From the NCBI GenBank assembly GCA_910584405.1, contig CAJUAL010000004.1, forward strand, positions 53,710 through 117,709: a stretch of DNA of 64,000 nucleotides. The letters run 5' to 3'. This document shows, one piece after another, positions 23,776 through 32,835 of the stretch. Both the position numbers and the translations under genes were made by a program. Every line of letters begins with the position of its first letter. Position 1 is the stretch's first letter. The notes under the pieces are model-generated. The model saw only the letters and a list, made by a program, of their open reading frames with translations, searched no databases and was not told where the DNA came from. Origin of the DNA: an uncultured Vampirovibrio sp. (lineage in GTDB: Bacteria > Cyanobacteriota > Vampirovibrionia > Gastranaerophilales > Gastranaerophilaceae).

Positions 23776-25914
23776 ATGTTTAAAAAGAAACTTATTGCAA
23801 TAGGGGTTTTGCTGTGCTTAATCTCAAATAATTTTGTCGTGTTTGCAGCTGAAACAAAGTATCCTGATTACGGGTACGAATTTTTGGGAGAAGATAAGTG
23901 GGAAGGGTTTAATCGGAAGATTTTTAATTTTAATTTAGGTTTAAACAAGTATGCAATTCGTCCTATTCATATTTTATGGTCATCAATTATGCCTGAATAC
24001 GGTATGGACAGGATTCAGGGAATTACGAATAATATTGAATATCCTATAAGACTTGTCAGCAGCCTTATTCAAAGGGATTTTCAAACTTCAAAAAATGAAA
24101 CAATAAGGTTTTTTACAAATACTGTTTTGGGCTTAGGCGGAATGTATGATCCTGCAAAACATTTGTTTAAGATAGAACAATCAAGTGAAAATATGGAGCA
24201 GGCATTGGCTGGTTGTAAGATGAAAACGGGACGTTATTTTGTTTTTCCTGTTTTATCTTTTACTTGTTTTCGCGGGCTTTTAGGGAAGGTATTAGATACC
24301 GCATTAAATCCGGGGTCTTATATTGCGACTCCCGTTCTTGCCGCGGTGAAAGCGGGGCTTACCGTCAATAAAACCTCTTATATGCAGCCGTTAATAAAAA
24401 TGGTTGAATCAACTTATGCTGATCCTTATGAAATTGCTAAGAAAATCTATGGGATTGACAGTTATATAAAATGTGCAAATTTAGATAGGATTGCTATCGG
24501 TGATTTATTATTTGTTCCTGTAGATGAGGAAAAAGAAGAATTGACAGAATCAAAGCCTTCTGTAATCGAGGTAAAAAAAACGACTTCAAATCCTCCTGTT
24601 GATAAGAAAGAAGATTTTGTAAAAATTGAGGTATCATCAGAAATTGTTTTGCCCGAATTACTTTTTGGCGGAGCTAATCTCGATGAGGTCTTAAAAAATC
24701 ACAGTGCTGAAAATTTCAAATTAGGTGCTGATATGTTTTTACCCGGGTATAATCCTCAAACTCCAGTGGTTGACTCTATGAGAACTGCGTTATTTGACTT
24801 GCCGGGGGTAGATGAATCTGTATGGAATGAGTTATCTGTTTGGAACAGAAGTTTTAGTAAGCGTATAAGAACATCTTCGATTAATATTTTTGAAGGAAGT
24901 GATGATTATAAATATCGTTATATCTTACAAAAAGACAGAAAAAATTCTCCGCTTGCTATAATTTACCCCTCAATCGGAGAGGGGGTTATGTCAAGTCACT
25001 CGGTTTTGCTGGCAAAACTTTTTTATGATGAAGGGTATTCTGTTGTAATTCAGGGAAGTCATTTTCAGTGGGAATTTGTTAAAAGTATGGAAAAAGGTTA
25101 TGCTCCGGGACTTCCTGCAAGGGACGCTGAAAGTTTAAGGCTTGTAACTTCAAAAATTATTGATAATCTTCATGATAAATACGGTTGTGAATTTGGCGAA
25201 AAAGTTTTTATCGGAACTTCTTTCGGAGCATTGGCATCGTTATTTCTGGCTGATAAAGAATACAAAAACAATACTCTCGGTAATACCCGATATATTGCTA
25301 TCTGTCCGCCTGTGGAGCTTCTTTATGCTATGACTCAAATTGATAAAAATACTCAGGAATGGAATAAGTCGCCTGATGATTTAAAACAAAGAGTTGCTTT
25401 GACTGCGGCTAAGGTTATGAAACTTTATGAATCAAGAGATTCGCTTGAGTCAACAGGTGAGATTAATTCTTTACCGTTTACGGATGAAGAAGCAAAACTG
25501 ATTACGGGATTTATTATGCACCAAAAGCTTTCTGATTTGGTTTTTACAATGGAAAACGCTTCTAAATCAACTAAATCAGATATTTATCATACACTTAATA
25601 ATATGAATTATCAGGATTATGCTGAAAAATACCTGCTTTCAGATAGTGACGGTGATATAGATACTTTGGCTTATGAAGTCAGTTTGCATTCTATTTCAAA
25701 TTTTCTTGAAAATAGCGATAATTACAAAATTTATCATTCTTTAACCGATTATCTTACAAATGATAAACAGCTAAAAAGATTAAAACAATACTCACAGGAT
25801 AAAGTAGTTTTGCTTGATAACGGAGCACATTTGGGATTTTTGTACAGACAGGAATTTATTGATGATTTGAAAGATACTATTTCGCTAAAATCAAAATTTA
25901 TTGCAGGTAAGTAG
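23776..25914 (+). CDS. MlaA-domain protein fused to an alpha/beta-hydrolase-like domain
   Basis: A 712-residue exported protein with a cleavable signal (MFKKKLIAIGVLLCLISNNFVVFA). Residues about 30-250 match MlaA/VacJ: WEGFNRKIFNFNLGLNKYAIRPI, then NNIEYPIRLVSSLIQRDFQTS and the LGLGGMYDPA segment. No lipobox cysteine is seen. After a charged linker, residues about 340-700 look like an alpha/beta hydrolase, with nucleophile elbow GTSFGA (about residue 483), a possible acid, and a late His in DNGAHLGFL. MlaA removes phospholipid from the outer leaflet, so the fusion could degrade or remodel the extracted lipid; that is inference. Confidence 0.75.
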   Translation: MFKKKLIAIGVLLCLISNNFVVFAAETKYPDYGYEFLGEDKWEGFNRKIFNFNLGLNKYAIRPIHILWSSIMPEYGMDRIQGITNNIEYPIRLVSSLIQRDFQTSKNETIRFFTNTVLGLGGMYDPAKHLFKIEQSSENMEQALAGCKMKTGRYFVFPVLSFTCFRGLLGKVLDTALNPGSYIATPVLAAVKAGLTVNKTSYMQPLIKMVESTYADPYEIAKKIYGIDSYIKCANLDRIAIGDLLFVPVDEEKEELTESKPSVIEVKKTTSNPPVDKKEDFVKIEVSSEIVLPELLFGGANLDEVLKNHSAENFKLGADMFLPGYNPQTPVVDSMRTALFDLPGVDESVWNELSVWNRSFSKRIRTSSINIFEGSDDYKYRYILQKDRKNSPLAIIYPSIGEGVMSSHSVLLAKLFYDEGYSVVIQGSHFQWEFVKSMEKGYAPGLPARDAESLRLVTSKIIDNLHDKYGCEFGEKVFIGTSFGALASLFLADKEYKNNTLGNTRYIAICPPVELLYAMTQIDKNTQEWNKSPDDLKQRVALTAAKVMKLYESRDSLESTGEINSLPFTDEEAKLITGFIMHQKLSDLVFTMENASKSTKSDIYHTLNNMNYQDYAEKYLLSDSDGDIDTLAYEVSLHSISNFLENSDNYKIYHSLTDYLTNDKQLKRLKQYSQDKVVLLDNGAHLGFLYRQEFIDDLKDTISLKSKFIAGK

Positions 25915-25973
25915 CAAAATTTATTTTGTTTGAGCTTTTTTATTATTGCGTGTAAGCAATATAAGGAAATAAA

Positions 25974-26987
25974 ATGCAAGTTAACACTATCTCTTTGACA
26001 AAGCCCGTTACAGCCCGCCCTGTTCAGAATTTTACGGGAACTTACGTAGATAAGCTATATGAAAAAGTTGAAGGTAAAGAAGTTTTTAAAAATGCTACAA
26101 ATGCACAATTTAATGCTTTGAGAACTTATGTATTAACAAAAGATTATGCTCTTGGTGTTACTCCGCAAGAGGCTGCGGAGCTTTCAAAATATGACGGGGA
26201 TGATTTCTTGCTGCATTCTCATGACTATTTGCTTAAAAAACTAAATATTCCGGAAGAAATTGCTCCACCGTTCATGGTACAAGATTTGCAAAATAAGCAG
26301 GCTATGATGATGTATATACCTTCAATGAATATTATTATGATTAATCCTGAAGGTTGTGAAAAGTTTGATAAGGCAGCTGTTTTTAAGATGTTAAGACATG
26401 AATTTCAACATTATATTCAAAATGTAAATATTTTAAGACACGAGACATTTGGAGAAGAAGCAATAAATATATATAAAGATAAATATATGCAAGTTCAAAG
26501 AAATGTTTTTGAAACTCTTTATGCAAATAATAAGATTGAACAATTTATGCAATCTGCAGATATTCCGATGAATGAAAAAGCTATGTTGCAATATTTCAAG
26601 ACATTAAAAGCTTCAAATAATAACGAAGGAATTAATGCTTTATTTGAGAATATTTCAAAAGAGTATGTAAAAAATCTGATTGAATTTAAAGATAAGGTGA
26701 GAAAAAATTTAGGTGTAATTCCTGCAGATTCACCTAAAACTAAGAAAATAGAAGTGTTTTTCAATGAGTTCAAGGATCTTGGATATTTTAATCCAAACGG
26801 AGAAATTAATTATGATAAGTATCTTAAAAGTGTAACCGAACAAGATGCGGTTTTGGCTCAAGAACGTGCAGGGTTTGAATTTTCACAACAGGGTTGTTTT
26901 ATAAGATATGCAATTGATAGTTTTGAAAATTATCTGAAAGATGATGAATTTAAAAACGAAATAAATAAGTTGAATGTACAAGGTTAA
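25974..26987 (+). CDS. Putative HEXXH metallopeptidase, lineage-specific
   Basis: The 337-residue protein begins MQVNTISLTKPVTARPVQNFTGTY, with the short FTG motif after a polar start and no classical signal peptide. The sequence MLRHEFQHYIQNVNILRHETFGEEA contains HEFQH, a canonical zinc HEXXH with a plausible downstream glutamate. The remainder is helical and charged. No family is recognised with confidence; peptidase activity is inferred only from the motif. ATG follows AAGGAAA; the next gene starts 23 bp downstream and is probably cotranscribed. Confidence 0.55.
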   Translation: MQVNTISLTKPVTARPVQNFTGTYVDKLYEKVEGKEVFKNATNAQFNALRTYVLTKDYALGVTPQEAAELSKYDGDDFLLHSHDYLLKKLNIPEEIAPPFMVQDLQNKQAMMMYIPSMNIIMINPEGCEKFDKAAVFKMLRHEFQHYIQNVNILRHETFGEEAINIYKDKYMQVQRNVFETLYANNKIEQFMQSADIPMNEKAMLQYFKTLKASNNNEGINALFENISKEYVKNLIEFKDKVRKNLGVIPADSPKTKKIEVFFNEFKDLGYFNPNGEINYDKYLKSVTEQDAVLAQERAGFEFSQQGCFIRYAIDSFENYLKDDEFKNEINKLNVQG

Positions 26988-27010
26988 TTAAACACTGAAA
27001 GGAAAAATTT

Positions 27011-27463
27011 ATGGAAAAAGTTAATGGCGGATATTCCCCGATTTATATGGTTTTAGATAGTAGTAAAGTATCTGACAAACCTTCGCTTTATACTAATGAT
27101 CAGGTTAATATGAAGGATTTATATTCAGAAGAAGAATTGGATACAATACTTTCAAGGTTTGATTGTTTACACAGAACATTTCCAAAAAGTGAAGAAAAAT
27201 GCATGTTTGATATGATTTATCTTCCACGAGGGGAACATGTTATTATCAATAATAAAAATATGACTAATGATACCGTGGAAATTTATAAAAACGGTCAGGC
27301 AATAAGTGTTGGAAGCTGGCACAGAAAAAACTTAGACGGTGATTATTCTGATATTATTAAAGATGTAAAAAGCAGAAGTGAAGATGCAAAAGTTAAATCT
27401 GAACAAAAAATAACAAATCAATTAGATAATTTAGCAGAACTTGGAAAATCTCAAGTTAAATAA
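27011..27463 (+). CDS. Hypothetical protein
   Basis: An unrecognised 150-residue charged protein starting MEKVNGGYSPIYMVLDSSK. It has a compact alpha/beta-like middle (EEKCMFDMIYLPRGEHVIINN) and a helical, lysine-rich tail. No export signal is seen. AAAGGAAAA precedes the ATG. It lies 23 bp after the HEXXH gene in the same direction and may be its partner or inhibitor, but only position supports that. A shared terminator follows. Confidence 0.55.
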   Translation: MEKVNGGYSPIYMVLDSSKVSDKPSLYTNDQVNMKDLYSEEELDTILSRFDCLHRTFPKSEEKCMFDMIYLPRGEHVIINNKNMTNDTVEIYKNGQAISVGSWHRKNLDGDYSDIIKDVKSRSEDAKVKSEQKITNQLDNLAELGKSQVK

Positions 27464-27481
27464 TAAATTAAATAAAAAAGA

Positions 27482-27510
27482 AAAAATCGGGAATTTATTT
27501 CCCGATTTTT
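27482..27510. terminator. Bidirectional terminator between convergent genes
   Basis: AAAAATCGGGAA / TTCCCGATTTTT with a short AT loop and T-runs on both strands, between the hypothetical gene and the M48 peptidase gene. Confidence 0.9.
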
Positions 27511-27516
27511 CTTTAA

Positions 27517-28359
27517 CTAATATGATATTGCTCTTATTACATTGAATGATTTATCCCAAGCGTTAGAGTCTTTTGCAGTTTTATATTTTTCAAGTTTTGC
27601 GATACGTTTTTCCTGTAATTTTTGTTGTGATTTTTTGAATGCCGCAACTTTTTTAGGATCAGCGTTTCTTTCTTTAACAATCGGGTCTGCGTACATCATA
27701 AACTTTTTGTATGAATCTGTTGTATAACCGAGTTTTGCTTTTTGCGGATAAGTATATGTTATGTAATCGTAAATATACATAGTTCTTTTATCACCTGACG
27801 GGTGAGTTGATGTGAAATCTTTGTAGCATCCCCCGATTTTAAACAGTACAGAAACCATTGCTAACGGGTTGTATCCTGCTTTTGTCATTAAATCAACACC
27901 TGTAATATCAGCTTCATATTCTTCTGTTCTTGACATTTTTAGCATAGTTAGGTTATTTGCTGTTCTAGCTCCTGCTTTGAGTCTGTAGTCAAGGTTAGAA
28001 GCTGCGATAGCAGTTGATGTCAGTGCTGAGGTTACGTTTTGTTTTGCAACGTGATGGTTTACAATGTGACCTATTTCATGGGCGATTACGCCTGCAAGTT
28101 CATCATCATTATTTACAAATTTTAGTAACCCTGTATAAACATAAATTTCTTTATCTGCGTTTGCAAATGCGTTTACATCATCAGTTTGAATAACTTTAAA
28201 TGAAATTTTTGTGGGTAAATTGTTCTTTATAAGAAGAGCTTTTCCGATTCTGTTAACTCTGTCTACATTAGCTTTTGCAGTCCAGTTAGTGTCAGCAGCA
28301 CTTGCAGAAAGTTGAGCAGCAAGAAATAATGATAAAAATAATCCTAAAATCTTTTTCAT
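27517..28359 (-). CDS. M48-family zinc metallopeptidase, exported
   Basis: The 280-residue protein has a signal peptide (MKKILGLFLSLFLAAQLSASA) and the M48 core: ANADKEIYVYTGLLKF, the zinc motif H94-E95-I-G-H98, the third ligand in SRTEEYEADITGVDLM, and STHPSGDKRTMYIYDYI, typical of periplasmic M48 (BepA/LoiP-like) proteases. The C-terminal tail is lysine-rich and probably helical. It likely degrades misfolded envelope proteins. ATG follows AGGAG. Confidence 0.92.
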   Translation of the reverse strand: MKKILGLFLSLFLAAQLSASAADTNWTAKANVDRVNRIGKALLIKNNLPTKISFKVIQTDDVNAFANADKEIYVYTGLLKFVNNDDELAGVIAHEIGHIVNHHVAKQNVTSALTSTAIAASNLDYRLKAGARTANNLTMLKMSRTEEYEADITGVDLMTKAGYNPLAMVSVLFKIGGCYKDFTSTHPSGDKRTMYIYDYITYTYPQKAKLGYTTDSYKKFMMYADPIVKERNADPKKVAAFKKSQQKLQEKRIAKLEKYKTAKDSNAWDKSFNVIRAISY

Positions 28360-28409
28360 AAATTCTCCTTTTTTATCTGTTCCTTTTTTATTTTATTATA
28401 AAAATTTTT

Positions 28410-28832
28410 ATGGCAAAAATATTTTTGTTCTTTTTTAGTATATGTATAATGTCAATTACAAGAGTTTATAAATCAGAAACAAATTTATTAAATAATATAA
28501 AACCTAATACTGCGCCTATTCAATCTACAAACATGGTTGAAGCACCGCCTGTTAAATCTTCTAAACAATATAATAAAAAGGCTATTTATGCAGGAGTCGG
28601 GTTTACTGCGTTGTTAGGTTTACTGTTATTGCGCGGAGGAAAACTGTTAAAAGGTTTTCAAAAACTAATTGAAAAAGGCATTGAGAAAAAGAAACCTTAT
28701 GAAGGTGTTTCATTGCCTGATAATACACCCATAGAAGTAGAAGTTATTGATACAAGATTTTTAAGACGAAACAGTAAGCTTAGGCTTAAACCTGAAATAG
28801 TTGATGTAGAATTTCAAGAAATAAAAGACTAA
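28410..28832 (+). CDS. Hypothetical single-pass membrane protein
   Basis: An unrecognised protein of up to 140 residues. A membrane helix lies at about residues 55-72 (AIYAGVGFTALLGLLLLRGG), preceded by a proline-rich stretch and followed by a basic and then acidic C-terminus. The start is uncertain: ATG 28410 has no Shine-Dalgarno but has a TATAAA 7 nt upstream, and ATG 28449 (MSITRVYKSE) is an alternative after TATAAT-like sequence. It lies divergently from the M48 gene. Confidence 0.45.
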   Translation: MAKIFLFFFSICIMSITRVYKSETNLLNNIKPNTAPIQSTNMVEAPPVKSSKQYNKKAIYAGVGFTALLGLLLLRGGKLLKGFQKLIEKGIEKKKPYEGVSLPDNTPIEVEVIDTRFLRRNSKLRLKPEIVDVEFQEIKD

Positions 28833-28840
28833 CAGTTTAC

Positions 28841-30280
28841 TTATTTTGCTTTTTCAATAGCTTGTAAAAGTGCTTTAATGTCTATAATCTTTATTGGTAC
28901 TTTTTCAGTTGTTCTGCCTACTTGTATAGAGTTATCTCCTTCCCCAACCCTAATTGGTTTTGTAGATTCTTTTACTTGCGCAGTTTTATTTGCTAATTCC
29001 ATAAACTTTTTAGGTGTCATTTTCTGGTCTGCTTGACAAGCAAGAACATAGTAACCTGCTATTACAGGAATTGACCAACTTTGAGATGCCATACTATCAT
29101 GTCTGTATGCAGTAGGTGATGTTGAATCCGGAACGGTTCTATCTCCTGCGTTTACGTAAATCATATTTTCACTGCCTGCGCGTATTTGGTAATTATCAAA
29201 GTCATTTTGGTCTCCGTTTGGATTTATTTTTTCTAAGTATCCGCGCTGACTATCTTCAGGACAGCCGCTGTAGTAAACCCAAACGCCCTGAGCCTCCAGC
29301 TCTTTTACTACTTTTTTGGCTTCTTCTCCGCCATATAATGGCATTGACATTGAAACAAATCTTATCTTTTTATTATCCGGTAGTGATTTATTCTTTTCTA
29401 ATATTGATTTCAAGCTATCTAAAACCGGAGCGTTCATATTTTTGCCATTTTGTACTGCAAAATAGTAGCAATCGGCATTTGGTGCTATTTCCTGAGCAAT
29501 ATAACTTGTTGCTCTGCCATGAAAATGGTCAATTTCTGATTTATCTGCATATTTAGAAACATTATATTCTTTGAAATGAATATCGTTATGTTGATTGCCG
29601 TCAGTGTCAAGCGTTCCGCTATCTATAATTGCGTAACTAACGCCTTCTCCCGTGTAGCCCATTTTATGAACTTCATCTATTCCTAAACCGATAGTTTTAC
29701 CTTTTTCAAATATTTCTTGAGGATTAAATCCTTCAGGTAGATGCTCCGATGATACTTTTGCAAAGGTTTTTTCATTGAAATTTACATATTTAAATGCTTC
29801 CGTATATTTTGATAAATCAACATCATTAAATTCTAAATTCTGAAAATCTACACCTATATATTCAAATTTGCCGGAATTGAGTCTTGCCATTATTTGTTCC
29901 GGCGGAATATGAGGAGCAAATTTAACTAAATCATCGGAGATTCGTCCTTGCAGTTGGGCACCATAATCTTTGTATTTTTCATACAATAGATTAAAGGCAT
30001 TATCAAAACTTTCATCAGAATCAAATTTATATCCCATTGTCTTATAGGTTTCAGAATAAAACTTTTGTTTTAATTCTTCATTTTGTCCCTTATATTTTTT
30101 TATGTTTACGCCATATTTTGCTACAATAGCGTTGTATTCTTTATCATGATTAATATTTTCGTTAGGGGCTTGCCTTATATCATTTGAATCACTAATAGAG
30201 CTTTTAGATTCATTACCCCGATTATATGGGATTAAATTCCCTTTAAATGAAAGATTATTAACATTTGGAATATCCGGCAT
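28841..30280 (-). CDS. Subtilisin-like (S8) serine peptidase
   Basis: The 479-residue protein has the subtilase triad: Asp220 (YAIIDSGTLD), His254 (DHFHGRATSYIAQEIAP) and Ser401 (ASQSWSIPVIAGYYVLA), each in family-like context although the usual GTSMAxP is changed to QSWSIP. The N-terminal 210 residues may be a propeptide; they begin MPDIPNVNNLSFKGNLIPYNRG, with the FxG motif seen in other lineage-specific proteins here and no classical signal peptide. It may act outside the cell through an unrecognised export route. AAAGGGG precedes the ATG. Confidence 0.82.
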   Translation of the reverse strand: MPDIPNVNNLSFKGNLIPYNRGNESKSSISDSNDIRQAPNENINHDKEYNAIVAKYGVNIKKYKGQNEELKQKFYSETYKTMGYKFDSDESFDNAFNLLYEKYKDYGAQLQGRISDDLVKFAPHIPPEQIMARLNSGKFEYIGVDFQNLEFNDVDLSKYTEAFKYVNFNEKTFAKVSSEHLPEGFNPQEIFEKGKTIGLGIDEVHKMGYTGEGVSYAIIDSGTLDTDGNQHNDIHFKEYNVSKYADKSEIDHFHGRATSYIAQEIAPNADCYYFAVQNGKNMNAPVLDSLKSILEKNKSLPDNKKIRFVSMSMPLYGGEEAKKVVKELEAQGVWVYYSGCPEDSQRGYLEKINPNGDQNDFDNYQIRAGSENMIYVNAGDRTVPDSTSPTAYRHDSMASQSWSIPVIAGYYVLACQADQKMTPKKFMELANKTAQVKESTKPIRVGEGDNSIQVGRTTEKVPIKIIDIKALLQAIEKAK

Positions 30281-30420
30281 GAAACCCCTTTAATTTATTA
30301 CTATATATAGATTATAAAAACAAAAGAGGGTGAAAATTGCTTTTAGATTAAAAAATATAAAGCCTACTTTGCAGGTTTTCATCCATCCATTAAAAAATTC
30401 CTCCACCCGGTGTTCAAACA

Positions 30421-30449
30421 AAAAAAAGAGGTCTTACAACCTCTTTTAA
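30421..30449 (-). terminator. Terminator of the tRNA cluster
   Basis: On the minus strand AAAAGAGGT / ACCTCTTTT with a 6 nt loop, followed by a T-run, just past the tRNA-Tyr 3' end. Confidence 0.85.
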
Positions 30450-30454
30450 AGATT

Positions 30455-30537
<83 letters not shown>

Positions 30538-30595
30538 ATATTTAATTGTCAAACCTTGTCGGAACTTATGTCCTTCGTCTGTCAGGCTTTAAAAA

Positions 30596-30667
<72 letters not shown>

Positions 30668-30777
30668 TTGAGTTTTTTACTGAGAGTCATTGGCAAGTAC
30701 TTTTCTCTCCTAAAAAGTTTCAGCTTTCTTTAAAAAAGTCTGCCTATAAACTTGCATACGCTCTTTTTCAGTAAAAA

Positions 30778-30850
30778 AGCCGGTAATGGGACTCGAACCT
30801 ACAACCTACGGTTTACAAAACCGTTGCTCTGCCAATTGAGCTATACCGGC
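30778..30850 (-). tRNA. tRNA-Thr (TGT)
   Basis: A 73 nt cloverleaf: acceptor GCCGGTA / TACCGGC, anticodon stem ACGGT / ACCGT around TTTGTAA (anticodon TGT), and T-loop GGTTCGAGTCC; discriminator T. It is first in the cluster Thr(TGT)-Thr(GGT)-Tyr. The 110 bp to the next tRNA contains nothing I recognise. Confidence 0.95.
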
Positions 30851-30948
30851 GTGTGCTTATGTAAGTAATTATATGCAAAAAATTTTTAACTGTCAAGCAT
30901 TTTTATTTGTTATATAATTATTTTGTTGATAAATAGGGAGATTTTGTT

Positions 30949-31290
30949 ATGGTAAGGGCTGTTGCGCCGATTGTTTTACTACTTATTTCTAATATTTTTA
31001 TGACTTTTGCCTGGTATGGGCATTTGAAGTTTAAAAGTACGGCATTGTGGATTGTTATTCTTGTAAGCTGGGGAATTGCACTTTTCGAATATTGTTTTCA
31101 GGTTCCTGCAAACCGTATGGGATATGGTGTTTATAATGCTGCTCAGTTGAAAACTATTCAGGAAGTTATAACTTTGATTGTTTTTAGCTTATTTTCTGTT
31201 TTTTATTTGAAAGAGCAATTTAAGTGGAACTATTTAGTCGGGTTTTGTTTTATTATACTAGCTGTGTTTTTTATATTTAAAAAATGGTGA
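30949..31290 (+). CDS. DMT-type small membrane protein (DUF486)
   Basis: A 113-residue protein with four hydrophobic segments. The sequence MTFAWYGHLKFK, then LFEYCFQVPANRMGY and AAQLKTIQEVITLIVFSLFSVFYLKE, matches DUF486, a half-size relative of drug/metabolite transporters. It probably dimerises in the inner membrane; the substrate is unknown. ATG follows GGGAG. It lies between the tRNA cluster and rpmE. Confidence 0.85.
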   Translation: MVRAVAPIVLLLISNIFMTFAWYGHLKFKSTALWIVILVSWGIALFEYCFQVPANRMGYGVYNAAQLKTIQEVITLIVFSLFSVFYLKEQFKWNYLVGFCFIILAVFFIFKKW

Positions 31291-31401
31291 GGGGTAAATA
31301 TTTGTAAAATATACTTGATTTTACAAAATTACTGTTATAATATCTTGTTAGTCGAATGTAAATAATATTCAAGTTTGGAATCTTGAAGGAAAGAGGTAAA
31401 A

Positions 31402-31605
31402 ATGAAAAACGGAATCCACCCTGATTATAAGAAAACTACAATTAAATGTGTTTGTGGTAACGAAATTGAAACAGGATCTGTTGTTGAAGGTTTAACAGTT
31501 GAAATTTGTAACAACTGCCACCCGTTCTACACCGGTCAACAAAAAATCCTAGACTCTGAAGGTAGAGTTGAAAGATTCAACAAAAGATACGGTAAGAAAA
31601 ACTAA
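31402..31605 (+). CDS. rpmE: 50S ribosomal protein L31, zinc-binding type
   Basis: The 67-residue protein starts MKNGIHPDYKKTTIKCVCGN and has the four cysteines of the zinc-containing L31 form (C16, C18, C36, C39), then HPFYTGQQKILDSEGRVERF, the standard L31 ending. An extended -10 (TGTTATAAT, 31333-31341) lies upstream and AAGAGG before the ATG. Two tandem hairpins terminate it. Confidence 0.96.
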   Translation: MKNGIHPDYKKTTIKCVCGNEIETGSVVEGLTVEICNNCHPFYTGQQKILDSEGRVERFNKRYGKKN

Positions 31606-31624
31606 TTATTGTATAAAGTTTAAC

Positions 31625-31690
31625 AAAAAGCGGAGCCGAAGGCTCCGCTTTTTAGTAGAGGCGCCAACCTTTGGTTGGCGCCTCTATTTT
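31625..31690 (+). terminator. Tandem terminator hairpins after rpmE
   Basis: The first is AAAAAGCGGAGCC / GGCTCCGCTTTTT (31625-31653, loop GAA). The second is AGAGGCGCCAACC / GGTTGGCGCCTCT (31657-31685) followed by ATTTT. The second also serves the convergent pilin gene. Confidence 0.88.
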
Positions 31691-31694
31691 AATT

Positions 31695-32495
31695 CTATTT
31701 ACCTCTCAAAAAATCGTGCCAGTAATCCCCTTTACCATCAGGACTTTTATTTTGTAGCGCAAAATAAGCACATGTATGAGCAACGTTAGTATTTGATGTA
31801 CTGCAGAGTTCTGCAAGTTTTTCTTTTGGTGTGGTGCCGTGACCTGTTAATACATTCCAATATATTCCTGTAAATGGTACAACGGCGTTATCTTCTGTAA
31901 AAACAAATACAAATCGGTCGACTCCCCATTTATTCGGTCTGTCTTTTCCGTTAATGTCAACGCAAATTTTTGGACCGAAATCAAAGTTTTGCCATTTTGC
32001 ATTATCATCCATAACGAAGGAACGTCCTACCATATCAGAAAATACTGCTGATTGATCGCATGGGTATTGAGTTGTTTCTTGGTTATTAAGATTAAGGTTT
32101 TTGATATTATTTTTTGTATCAAATCCTTTTGCATTCCCCCCGCTTTCAGAGGTAGAACCTTTAAAGTAGCTCATAAAAAGTTTTAGTGAAGCTGTAGAGT
32201 TCCAACTTCCTTCATAAATCGAGTCTTGATAATCACGAAGCGGCATATCTGTATCTGCATAAAAATTTCGAGATGCCTGATTTAATTCCGAATATGTTTT
32301 CATGAATTGAGATTGTAATTTTTTACCTCTCAGGTGGTTATTTAGTGTCGGAATTGTCATGGCTGCGACTACTCCGATAATGCCGAGTGTTATTAAAACC
32401 TCCGCCAGAGTAAATCCAAATTTTACTACAGTTGGTAGCATATCTACGTGCGTAGCACCCTCAGCTAAAGTGAATGCGTTTAGTTTATTTTTCAT
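31695..32495 (-). CDS. Prepilin-like protein with duplicated FTLAE leader
   Basis: The 266-residue protein reads MKNKLNAFTLAEGATHV, then DMLPTVVKFGFTLAEVLITLG. The processing motif FTLAE thus occurs twice, 20 residues apart (F8 and F28), and only the second is followed by the hydrophobic helix. The C-terminal domain has the CVDINGKDRPNKWGVDRFVFVF region common to these pilins. The start is ATG 32495: a perfect-spaced promoter lies immediately upstream (32503-32531) with no Shine-Dalgarno, so the mRNA is probably leaderless. It is divergent from an XRE-type gene. Confidence 0.82.
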   Translation of the reverse strand: MKNKLNAFTLAEGATHVDMLPTVVKFGFTLAEVLITLGIIGVVAAMTIPTLNNHLRGKKLQSQFMKTYSELNQASRNFYADTDMPLRDYQDSIYEGSWNSTASLKLFMSYFKGSTSESGGNAKGFDTKNNIKNLNLNNQETTQYPCDQSAVFSDMVGRSFVMDDNAKWQNFDFGPKICVDINGKDRPNKWGVDRFVFVFTEDNAVVPFTGIYWNVLTGHGTTPKEKLAELCSTSNTNVAHTCAYFALQNKSPDGKGDYWHDFLRGK

Positions 32496-32502
32496 ACATG
32501 GT

Positions 32503-32531
32503 ATTATAATATACAATAATGTATATGTAAA
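32503..32531 (-). promoter_or_regulatory. Pilin promoter with operator-like inverted repeat
   Basis: On the minus strand TTTACA (32531-32526), a 17 bp spacer and TATAAT (32508-32503). The predicted start is within 1-2 nt of ATG 32495. The spacer holds the inverted repeat ATATACA-ATAA-TGTATAT (32509-32526), well placed for a repressor, probably the divergent HTH protein. Confidence 0.65.
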
Positions 32532-32570
32532 TACTATTTATTGAATATCATAATACTATATGATAAAAGA

Positions 32571-32789
32571 ATGGATTATGAGATTTTTAATAGTAAGTTT
32601 GGGACTAAATTAAAATATTACAGATTGTTAAATGGGCTTACTCAGGAGGATTTATCCGAAAAATTGGATGTTGATGCTCATTACATAAGTGATATTGAAC
32701 GCGGAACAAGAAATATTACGTTAAAGACTTTTTATAAAATAGCTTCGGCTCTTGGGGTTGAACCTTACAAGTTGTTTTATTTTGACTAA
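32571..32789 (+). CDS. XRE-family HTH regulator
   Basis: A 72-residue single-domain regulator: FGTKLKYYRLLNGLTQEDLSEKLDVDAHYISDIERGTRNITLKTFYKIASALGVEPYKLF is a complete Cro/C1 helix-turn-helix. No sensor domain is present. ATG 32571 is chosen because TATGAT lies exactly 6 nt upstream, as in other apparently leaderless genes; a TTG at 32541 is an alternative. It is divergent from the pilin at 31695 and may read through into thyX. Confidence 0.85.
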   Translation: MDYEIFNSKFGTKLKYYRLLNGLTQEDLSEKLDVDAHYISDIERGTRNITLKTFYKIASALGVEPYKLFYFD

Positions 32790-32835
32790 AGTTTTTATTT
32801 AATATATGATTATAAAAAAGATTTGTGAGGGGATT

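Noticed and set aside
29116..29556. 146-codon open frame on the plus strand inside the subtilase gene
   Set aside because: Antisense shadow: the minus-strand frame has the catalytic triad and a ribosome site; the plus frame has neither motif nor Shine-Dalgarno.
31657..31685. Second rpmE hairpin as a separate regulatory RNA
   Set aside because: It lies between convergent genes with T-runs outside and is best explained as a second terminator.
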